From an uncultured Eubacteriales bacterium (GTDB lineage Bacteria > Bacillota > Clostridia > Christensenellales > Borkfalkiaceae): a stretch of 12,837 nucleotides of DNA. The stretch covers positions 1 to 12,837 of the forward strand of contig URHP01000043.1 in the NCBI GenBank assembly GCA_900547645.1. Reading direction: 5' to 3'. Below, piece after piece: positions 6,699 through 12,837 of the stretch. The notes beneath the pieces were generated by a model. It saw only the letters and a list, made by a program, of their open reading frames with translations, did no database searches and had not been told where the DNA came from. The position numbers and the translations under genes were made by a program. Positions within the stretch are counted from its first letter, which is position 1; every line of letters begins with the position of its first letter.

Positions 6699-7667
6699 TT
6701 ATGCGCCGAACTGCGCGTTCGTCAGCGTATAGCGCAGGGTGCCGAGCGAGTACAGGACGGGCGTTTCCATGCGCAGCAGCGCGCAGCGATAGGTATTGTT
6801 GTTGGCGTCCGTGACGCCCGCATAGGTATACGACTGCGGCTGTCCGGGATCGGTGCTGCTGTAGCCGAGCGAGAACGTGTACATCGTCAGTTCGCGCTCC
6901 GCCGATTCCCCGTTCATCGTAAAGGTCATTTTTTCGGTGGAAGCCGTGGGCGCTTCCGCCATGGCGACGTTTTCCACCGTGCGGCGGACGGGATTGACGG
7001 AGCGGAACACTGCGGCGGAGGACATGCTCACGCCGCGCATGGCAAAGATGATCTGTTCGTTGTCCAGATAGGTACCGCTTCCCGTCAGTTCCACCGATTC
7101 GGAAATCGTCTGTTCCGAAGGCTGTGTATATACGATCTTGATCTGCGCGTTCGCGCATGCGGCGTCGTACTCCGTCCTATAGGTGTATTCGTACGCACGG
7201 TAAGCGTCTTCGAGCGTGGAGGGCGTCTCCGAGAAGGGGGAGTGCGACAGCACCGTCTTCACGCTTTCCACCGGCTGCAGGGAATACTGCACGTCCCGGA
7301 AGTACGCGTCCGACGTGACCGTGTCCTCAAAACTCTCCGTTTCGCCGTTCACGGTGTAGGTGACGGGGATGCGCAGTTCCGTGTGCAGATGATAGCCCGT
7401 CTCCAGCGTTCCGTCCGCAAGCTTGATGGTCTCTGCCTTCAGCTGCGTCGTGTAGCTCCCTTCGCCGTAGGAAAGAAAATCGTTTCCCTCCGCAGCCGTA
7501 AAGGTCACGGCGTATTCGAGCGTTTCGTTTGCGCTCGAAATGGGCGTGTTTCCCGTATTCAGAAACCAGTTCGCCGAAAGGGCGAGACTGCTTGTGCCGC
7601 CCGTGCATGCCGTCAGCGCGAACAGGGGCGCGGCAAGCGCAAGGCAGGCGATATTTCTCTTTTTCAT
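6699..7667 (-). CDS. Uncharacterised secreted lipoprotein
   Basis: A 322-residue protein I do not recognise. Residues 1-20 form a lipoprotein signal peptide (MKKR, hydrophobic core, LTA before C21), so the mature protein should be anchored by acylated C21 on the outer face of the membrane. The rest has no transmembrane segment. It is rich in Thr, Ser, Tyr, Glu and alternating hydrophobic residues (for example ETLEYAVTFTA and ELRIPVTYTV), suggesting a mostly beta fold. There is no visible catalytic motif and no obvious repeat or cysteine pair. The start is supported by GGAG 6 nt upstream (minus strand, 7677-7674) and by the signal peptide. It has its own promoter and terminator, so it is a single-gene unit, diverging from addBA and converging on dnaJ. 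Neighbours give no functional clue. Could be a solute-binding or envelope protein, but nothing specific supports either. Confidence 0.85.
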   Translation of the reverse strand: MKKRNIACLALAAPLFALTACTGGTSSLALSANWFLNTGNTPISSANETLEYAVTFTAAEGNDFLSYGEGSYTTQLKAETIKLADGTLETGYHLHTELRIPVTYTVNGETESFEDTVTSDAYFRDVQYSLQPVESVKTVLSHSPFSETPSTLEDAYRAYEYTYRTEYDAACANAQIKIVYTQPSEQTISESVELTGSGTYLDNEQIIFAMRGVSMSSAAVFRSVNPVRRTVENVAMAEAPTASTEKMTFTMNGESAERELTMYTFSLGYSSTDPGQPQSYTYAGVTDANNNTYRCALLRMETPVLYSLGTLRYTLTNAQFGA

Positions 7668-7700
7668 GTTCGTCTCCGTTTCAGGAAAAGACTTTCCATC

Positions 7701-7729
7701 ATTATAGCATAATTTTTGCCGTTTGTAAA
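7701..7729 (-). promoter_or_regulatory. Extended -10 promoter of the lipoprotein gene
   Basis: On the minus strand: -35 TTTACA (7729-7724, 5 of 6), a 17-nt spacer and a perfect TATAAT (7706-7701) preceded by TATGC, giving TATGCTATAAT. Transcription would start near 7694, about 27 nt before the ATG. It is the best promoter in the window. Confidence 0.88.
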
Positions 7730-7767
7730 AAATAATCGCCGAAATAAGAGGAAAATTTTATGAAAAG

Positions 7768-7778
7768 TATGCTATAAT
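7768..7778 (+). promoter_or_regulatory. Extended -10 promoter of addBA
   Basis: TATGCTATAAT at 7768-7778, a perfect extended -10. At 17 nt upstream the -35 position reads GGAAAA, so the extended TG element probably carries recognition. The predicted start near 7785 leaves a leader of about 22 nt before the addB ATG at 7807. It excludes the upstream in-frame ATG at 7777, which lies inside the -10 itself. With the lipoprotein promoter it forms an 11-bp inverted pair (ATTATAGCATA at 7701-7711 and its complement here). Confidence 0.75.
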
Positions 7779-7806
7779 GGAGGAAAATCACAGCGGGGAG
7801 GAGAGT

Positions 7807-10800
7807 ATGATCCGTCTGATCGGCGCGCCCACACTGCAGGATGCGCTTGGGGAACTTTCGCGCCGCGTTGCCTTTGCGGAGGCGCGCGGAGAAAAAACGC
7901 TCGTCTTCTGCGAGGACAGTCTGACGCTCCTTGCCGAGCGCGCCGTCCTGGCGGAGCGCGGGGCGACGTTCCTGACCGAAGTGACCACGTTCGCGCGCTA
8001 TCTTGCGGGAGAGGAGCGCGTCCTCTCCAAACAGGGTTCCGTCGCGGCGGTCTCCGCCATTCTGTCCGCAAGCGAGGGGGAGTTCGTCTGCTTCTCCGCA
8101 AACGCCGCCGAGGCGGTGTACGAGACGGTCGCACAGCTCTCCGCTTCCCGCGTCGGCGCCGCGGAACTGCGCAAGGGGGCGCAGAGATCGGAGGGCATGC
8201 TGCGTGCAAAACTTTCCGACCTGGCGCTCATCCTCGAACGCTATTCGGCGTTTTTGCGGGAAAGGGGACTGCTCGATGAGAGCGGCTATCTCGCCCTGCT
8301 GCCCGGGCGTCTCGCCGCAGGCGGGCTGGAGGAAGTCAACGTGGTGTTCTTCGGCTTTGCCTCCTTTACCAAACAGGCGGCGGAAGGGGTACGCGCCGCG
8401 GCGCAGTGCGCGCGCAGTCTTACGGGCATCTTCCCGGCAGGGAAACAGGCGTTTTATACCAATGAGAGCACGCGTGCCTTCCGCGCCGCCTGCGAGGGGC
8501 TCGGCGAGATCTCGGCGACGCTTGCGGACAGTTCGCTCTCGGGCGACGCCGAACGCCTGCGCAGGGGCATTTTTTCGCCCGAGGCGTTTTTGCATCCGCC
8601 CGAAAAGGCGGAGCGCGTGCATCTGTTCCGCGCGCAGGATGAGGCGGAGGAAGCGCGCGCCGTCTGCGCGCTCATCCGCAGGCACGTCGCGCAGGGGCTG
8701 CGCTATCGCGATATCGTCGTGCTTGCGCCTGCCGCGGGCAGCTTTTCCGCATTGGAAAAGGCGTTTTCCGCCTACCGTATTCCCTATTTTGCGGACGTCA
8801 AGCGTCCCTTTTCCCGCCATCCGTTCTGCAAATTCGTGTCCGCCGCGCTGCACATGGTCGCGGACGGCGGCGTTTCCGCTTCTGTGGATGCCGTCGCGGC
8901 GAATCTGTGTTTCGGCGACGGGGACGTCTACCGGAACTACCTCGCAAAGTACGGCGGCTGGCGCGGTGCGTACCGCAGGGAGATCCGTGCGGATGCGCGC
9001 GGCGTCGGCGCTGAGGAGACCGTGCTGCAGGCATGCCGCGAGCGCATGCTCGCCGTTGCGGCATGCTTCCCGCGCAGGGGGAAGGGGAGCGCGTTTACCG
9101 CAGGGGTGCGCAGGCTTCGCGCGCTCGTCGGGGCGGATGCCGTTGCCGAATCGCTTGCCGCGCATTTTACGGGCGCGGAGCGCGATTTCCTGTCCCTCGA
9201 TCCGTTGGAAAATCTGCTTGCGGAGACGGAAGCGGTGGCGGGGGAGAGGACCTTTTCCGCGCGCGAGTTCGCGTCCCTCTTTCACAGCGCCGCCGACGCA
9301 CTGAAAAAAGCAATGATCCCCGTACTCAGCGACGCGGTCTTTCTGGGCGACGCGGCTGCAAGCCGCTTTGCGCGCGCCGAGGTCCTGTTCGTGACGGGCG
9401 CGACGGACGCCCTGCCCGGCGCCGGCGAGGATACGGCCGTCATAACGGACGGGGAGATCGGCAGACTCGCCGCGCAGGGCGTGGAGATCGAACCCGCCAT
9501 TGCGGTGGTCAACGCGCGCCTGCGCGAGAGCCTTGCGCTCAACGTCTGCTCGTTTTCGCAGGCGCTCTACGTCAGCCGTCCGCTGCGCGTCAGGGGGGAG
9601 GAGGCTCCGGCGGGGGAACTGTTTTCTTCCTGCGCCGACCTGTTCGATCCCGCGCCCCTGCCCGATCTGTTTCCGTACACCTGCGCGGAGCGCGTGCCCG
9701 CGCTGCTCGAACTGCTTGCCGAACGGGCGGCGTTCGAAGAGGGCAAGTCGCTCGACGAGCGCCGGTTCTCCTCCGTGTGGGCGGCGCTTGCGGCGCGCGG
9801 CGAGGAGGAGACGCTGCGCGCGCTCACCGAGGACGGGGAAAAACGCGCGGTGCCCGAGGCGGCGCGGCTGCTGTCTGCGGGCGACCTGTCGCCCACGCTG
9901 CTCGAAAGTTATTTCTCCTGCCCGTACGCCAATTTCATGAAGAACGCGCTGCGCCTGAGAGAGCGTGAAGAGCGCGCCGTGCTTGCGCGGGACACGGGCG
10001 ATTTTGTTCATACGGTGCTTGACCGCATGGCGCCGCGCCTGAACGACGTCGGGACGGAAGAGGAGTGCCGCGCCCTTGCCGGGGAGATCGCGCGCGAGCT
10101 GCTTGCCGACGCACGCTACGGCGCGCTCGGCGATACCGAAGCGGGCGTGTATGCGGGCGGCAGACTGCTTGCGGAGAGCGAGGCGGTCGCCCTTGCCGCC
10201 TTCCGCGCGCTCAGACGCTCCTCCTTCCGCGTGCGCGGGGGCGAGGAAGAAGTGCGCCTCCCCGAGCTGGGACTGCGGGGCAAGGCGGACCGCGTGGACG
10301 CGGCGGGGAACTATGTGCGCGTCATCGACTATAAGACGGGCAATTTCGATCCCTCTCCGACCGCCTACTATACGGGCAGGAGCCTTCAGCTCGAGCTGTA
10401 TCTGCTTGCCGCCGCACGCGGCGGCAAGCCTGCCGGCGCCTTCTATTTTCCCGCCGAGGATAAATTTACGGGACCGGACGACGCAAAATTCCGCATGCAG
10501 GGATTTTTCGACTGCGGAGACGAAGTCGTCTCCCTGCTCGACAATGCGGACGGAGCCGGGAGCCTCCTCTTTGACGGCGCGTCTTCGCGCGGCATGGAAG
10601 AGGGGGAGTTTGCGGATTTTCTGAATTATTCGCGGCTGGTCGCGCTGCGCGCACGGGAAGAATTGCGCGCGGGCAACGTGACGCCCTCTCCCTATGAGGG
10701 GAGCTGCGAATGGTGCGCCTTCAAGGGGGCGTGCGGGTTTGCCGGCGCGGCGCGCAGCGTGCGCGGCGTCAGGTGTGCGGACATTGCGGCGATCGCCCGC

Positions 10801-10818
10801 GGGGAGGACAAGGCATGA
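7807..10818 (+). CDS. addB: AddB, helicase-nuclease subunit B
   Basis: A 1003-residue partner of AddA in the complex that resects double-strand breaks up to Chi and loads recombinase. Family features: GFASFTKQA in the N-terminal half, IPYFADVKRPFSRHP at 325-339, and a C-terminal PD-(D/E)XK nuclease with GKADRVD (825-831, D828), IDYKTG (840-845; D841, K843) and a following QLELYLLA. Four cysteines fit the AddB iron-sulphur site: C705 (SCPYANF), then C967, C970 and C976 in the C-x2-C-x5-C spacing of Bacillus subtilis AddB. The N-terminus (MIRLIGAPTLQDALG) has no Walker A, whereas B. subtilis AddB has a GxSGSGKT-type site there. The ATG at 7807 follows GGAGG (7797-7801) by 5 nt; the upstream in-frame ATG at 7777 sits inside the promoter. 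Shorter than B. subtilis AddB (about 1166). Its stop overlaps the addA start (ATGA). Confidence 0.93.
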   Translation: MIRLIGAPTLQDALGELSRRVAFAEARGEKTLVFCEDSLTLLAERAVLAERGATFLTEVTTFARYLAGEERVLSKQGSVAAVSAILSASEGEFVCFSANAAEAVYETVAQLSASRVGAAELRKGAQRSEGMLRAKLSDLALILERYSAFLRERGLLDESGYLALLPGRLAAGGLEEVNVVFFGFASFTKQAAEGVRAAAQCARSLTGIFPAGKQAFYTNESTRAFRAACEGLGEISATLADSSLSGDAERLRRGIFSPEAFLHPPEKAERVHLFRAQDEAEEARAVCALIRRHVAQGLRYRDIVVLAPAAGSFSALEKAFSAYRIPYFADVKRPFSRHPFCKFVSAALHMVADGGVSASVDAVAANLCFGDGDVYRNYLAKYGGWRGAYRREIRADARGVGAEETVLQACRERMLAVAACFPRRGKGSAFTAGVRRLRALVGADAVAESLAAHFTGAERDFLSLDPLENLLAETEAVAGERTFSAREFASLFHSAADALKKAMIPVLSDAVFLGDAAASRFARAEVLFVTGATDALPGAGEDTAVITDGEIGRLAAQGVEIEPAIAVVNARLRESLALNVCSFSQALYVSRPLRVRGEEAPAGELFSSCADLFDPAPLPDLFPYTCAERVPALLELLAERAAFEEGKSLDERRFSSVWAALAARGEEETLRALTEDGEKRAVPEAARLLSAGDLSPTLLESYFSCPYANFMKNALRLREREERAVLARDTGDFVHTVLDRMAPRLNDVGTEEECRALAGEIARELLADARYGALGDTEAGVYAGGRLLAESEAVALAAFRALRRSSFRVRGGEEEVRLPELGLRGKADRVDAAGNYVRVIDYKTGNFDPSPTAYYTGRSLQLELYLLAAARGGKPAGAFYFPAEDKFTGPDDAKFRMQGFFDCGDEVVSLLDNADGAGSLLFDGASSRGMEEGEFADFLNYSRLVALRAREELRAGNVTPSPYEGSCEWCAFKGACGFAGAARSVRGVRCADIAAIARGEDKA

Positions 10819-12837
10819 GCGTGACGATGACGGAAGAACAGCGCGCGGCGGTGTCGGCGCGCGGCAAGGTGATCGTCTCTGCCTCCGCCGGGAGCGGTAA
10901 GACGTTCGTCATGATCGAGCGCCTTGTCGGGCTCATCCTCGGCGGCGAGGACGTGCGCCGCATCCTTGCCGTCACCTTCACCAACAAGGCGGCCGCGCAG
11001 ATGAAGGAGCGCCTGCGGCTTGCCCTGCTGAAGGGGATCGCCGCACGCGAGGGGGAGGAGCGCGAGCGCCTCAAAGAGCAGCTCGCGGCCCTTCCGCTGG
11101 CGGAGATCAGCACCATCCACGCCTTCTGCGGCAGGCTCGTGCGCACCTATTTTTATCTGGTCGGCGTCGATCCCGCCTTCCGCATCGCGGGGGCGGAGGA
11201 GGCGGAGGGCATGGAACTCTCCGCCCGCGCCATGGATGCGGCGTTTGAAGACGCATACGCCGGTCACGGCGAGGAGTTTTCCGCGCTGCTCGCCGTCTAC
11301 TTCCGCCGGCGCAAGGACGCATCCCTGCGGCGGCTGGTGCTCGAACTGCACAAAAAGGCGCGCGGCCTTGCCGATTACGAAGCGCGGCTTGCGGACATGG
11401 GGCGTTCCGATCTCTTCGATGCCGCCTGCAATGCCGTCATGTCCGACCTGAAGACGCGCGCGGACATGGTGGCGTCCGGGCTTGCGGAACGTGCCCGGAT
11501 CTATGCCGCGCTCGGGGACAAGGCGGCGTCCCTTGCGCAGAGCGTGCGGGAGATCTGCGAACGGCTTTCGGGAGCGGAAGACCTGTTCGACATGCAGGCG
11601 CGCGCCCTTGCGTCGGAGCCGCTCGCGCGCATGCCCGTCAAGCGCAATGCAACCGGGGAAGAACGCGCCGCGCTCACCTTTCTGTCCGGCGCGAAAAAGA
11701 TGCTGGGCGCGATCGTCGCGGAGCTGTCCGCGCTCTCTTCGCGGGACGAGGAGGCGTTTCGCTGCCGCAGTGCGGCGGCGTTCGCCCGTGCGCTCGGGCA
11801 GCTCGTCCTTGCCTACGACGCGCACTATGCGCGTGAAAAGGCGGAAGCGGGCGCGCTCGATTACGACGATCTCGAGCATCTGGCGCTCCGCCTTCTGGAC
11901 GACGAACGGGTGCGTGCCGATCTGGGCGAAAAATACCGCGCCGTGTTCGTGGACGAATATCAGGACGTCAACCCCGTACAGGAGGAGATCCTCTCGCGCA
12001 TCGCAGGGCGGGACGTGTTCCTCGTCGGGGACGCGAAGCAGGCGATCTACGGCTTCCGCGGCAGCCGTTCGGAATTTTTTGAGGAAAAGGAGCGCACGCT
12101 GCCCGTCTCCCTGCGCTTGTCCGCCAATTTCCGCTCCGCGCCCGCCGTGCTGGACGCGGTCAACCTTGTATTCGCGCCGCTCGTCGAGGGCTATGTCCCC
12201 ATGTGCGGCGGCGAACGCTACGGCGAACACTGCGGCGAGGTGCGGCTGCACCTGCTCCCCCGGGAAAGGGCGGAGCGTACGCCGCCCGACAGGGTGTATT
12301 CGGTGCTCGAACACGCGGGCGAGGAGCCGACCGATCCGCTCGGCGAAAAGGTCGCGCGGCTGGTGGAAGAGGAGCTCGGAAGGACGTGGTTCGACGCGGA
12401 CGAAGGGCGCGAAAAACAGGTGACGTTCGGCGACATTGCCGTACTTACCCGCCGCAGGGGGGGTGAAGCGCAGCTTGTGGCGCGGGCGCTCCTTTCGCGC
12501 GGGATCCCCGTTTCCACCGCCGCCGAAGTCAACGTATGCGACTTTTTTGAAGCGCGGCTGCTGCTCGACTGGCTCTCCTTCCTCGATGAGCCCGAACAGG
12601 ATATTCCCTATGTCACCGCGCTGCTCTCTGCCGTCGGAACCCTGACGGAGGCCGACCTCGCGCAGGTGCGGCTCTCCCCCGAGGGGCGCGGCAGCAGTTT
12701 CCGGAAGGCGTGTGCGGCGTTCTGCCGCGCGCATCCGTCCGCGCCCGCGGCAAAAAAGCTGACGGCATTTGAAAGCGCGGCGGAGGAGCTTCGCGCGCAT
12801 GCCCGCGTGCGGACGGCAGCGGAAGTGATGAACGAAC
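10815..12837 (+). CDS. addA: AddA, helicase-nuclease subunit A, N-terminal part
   Basis: The first 674 residues of the UvrD/Rep-family (SF1A) helicase subunit of AddAB; the window end removes the rest, including the C-terminal nuclease domain (family length about 1200). The reading frame is open to the edge. Motifs: Walker A ASAGSGKT (23-30, K29), motif Ia FTNKAAAQMKERL, ISTIHAFC, Walker B VDEYQD (379-384, D380 and E381), VGDAKQAIYGFRGS (404-417) and LSANFRS (435-441). Q9 in TEEQRAAV is the Q-motif glutamine. The ATG overlaps the addB stop as ATGA, with GGAGG at 10803-10807 inside addB placed 7 nt upstream, so the two subunits are translationally coupled. Transcribed from the addB promoter. 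All helicase motifs seen are intact, so AddA is probably the motor, which matters because AddB here lacks a Walker A. Confidence 0.96.
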   Translation, partial: MSVTMTEEQRAAVSARGKVIVSASAGSGKTFVMIERLVGLILGGEDVRRILAVTFTNKAAAQMKERLRLALLKGIAAREGEERERLKEQLAALPLAEISTIHAFCGRLVRTYFYLVGVDPAFRIAGAEEAEGMELSARAMDAAFEDAYAGHGEEFSALLAVYFRRRKDASLRRLVLELHKKARGLADYEARLADMGRSDLFDAACNAVMSDLKTRADMVASGLAERARIYAALGDKAASLAQSVREICERLSGAEDLFDMQARALASEPLARMPVKRNATGEERAALTFLSGAKKMLGAIVAELSALSSRDEEAFRCRSAAAFARALGQLVLAYDAHYAREKAEAGALDYDDLEHLALRLLDDERVRADLGEKYRAVFVDEYQDVNPVQEEILSRIAGRDVFLVGDAKQAIYGFRGSRSEFFEEKERTLPVSLRLSANFRSAPAVLDAVNLVFAPLVEGYVPMCGGERYGEHCGEVRLHLLPRERAERTPPDRVYSVLEHAGEEPTDPLGEKVARLVEEELGRTWFDADEGREKQVTFGDIAVLTRRRGGEAQLVARALLSRGIPVSTAAEVNVCDFFEARLLLDWLSFLDEPEQDIPYVTALLSAVGTLTEADLAQVRLSPEGRGSSFRKACAAFCRAHPSAPAAKKLTAFESAAEELRAHARVRTAAEVMNE

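Noticed and set aside
5086..7158. A 690-codon minus-strand frame spanning dnaJ and part of the lipoprotein gene.
   Set aside because: It runs through two terminators and two certain genes in the wrong frame, and its translation has no domain.
7702..10011. A 769-codon frame antisense to addB.
   Set aside because: Arg, Ala and Gly-rich mirror translation without motifs; addB on the plus strand is supported by nuclease and iron-sulphur motifs.
10692..12800. A 702-codon frame antisense to addA.
   Set aside because: Mirror of addA, whose plus-strand frame holds all SF1 helicase motifs seen and runs open to the window end.

Overview
The window looks like core chromosome of a Gram-positive-type bacterium with G+C-rich coding sequence, most likely an anaerobic Clostridia-like Firmicute. 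Four things point there. DnaK lacks the N-terminal-domain insertion typical of Gram-negative DnaK. The recombination nuclease is AddAB rather than RecBCD. Ribosome binding sites are mostly purine-rich AGGAGG types. Three promoters carry the Gram-positive extended -10 form TRTGnTATAAT. A finer placement would be a guess. I see no insertion sequence, phage gene, CRISPR array, tRNA or rRNA.

Layout: (1) 2-751, the C-terminal end of a P-type cation (probably Ca2+) ATPase, cut by the window start. (2) 705-1388, minus strand, an exported NodB-family polysaccharide deacetylase whose 3' end overlaps the ATPase tail-to-tail. (3) 1494-2534, galM, galactose mutarotase, with its own extended -10 promoter and a hairpin terminator. 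(4) 2703-6531, the heat-shock cluster grpE-dnaK-dnaJ, with no hrcA and no CIRCE operator in the window. The 227-nt dnaK-dnaJ spacer is full of inverted repeats, including a terminator-like hairpin. A perfect 19-bp hairpin closes the cluster. (5) 6699-7667, minus strand, a lipoprotein of unknown function with its own terminator and promoter. (6) 7807 to the window end, addB-addA, transcribed divergently from the lipoprotein gene and overlapping by ATGA. AddA runs off the right edge.

How the genes work together: GrpE, DnaK and DnaJ form one chaperone machine (nucleotide exchange factor, Hsp70, J-protein). AddA and AddB form the two-subunit helicase-nuclease that processes double-strand breaks for recombination. 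The ATPase, deacetylase, GalM and lipoprotein appear to be independent envelope or metabolism genes. Nothing ties them functionally to their neighbours except shared intergenic regions.

No intergenic stretch exceeds 300 nt; the longest is 5165-5391. I found no convincing new multi-gene system. The points most worth a second look are the structured dnaK-dnaJ spacer, the missing N-terminal Walker A in AddB, the unusual DnaK C-terminus and the uncharacterised lipoprotein facing addBA.
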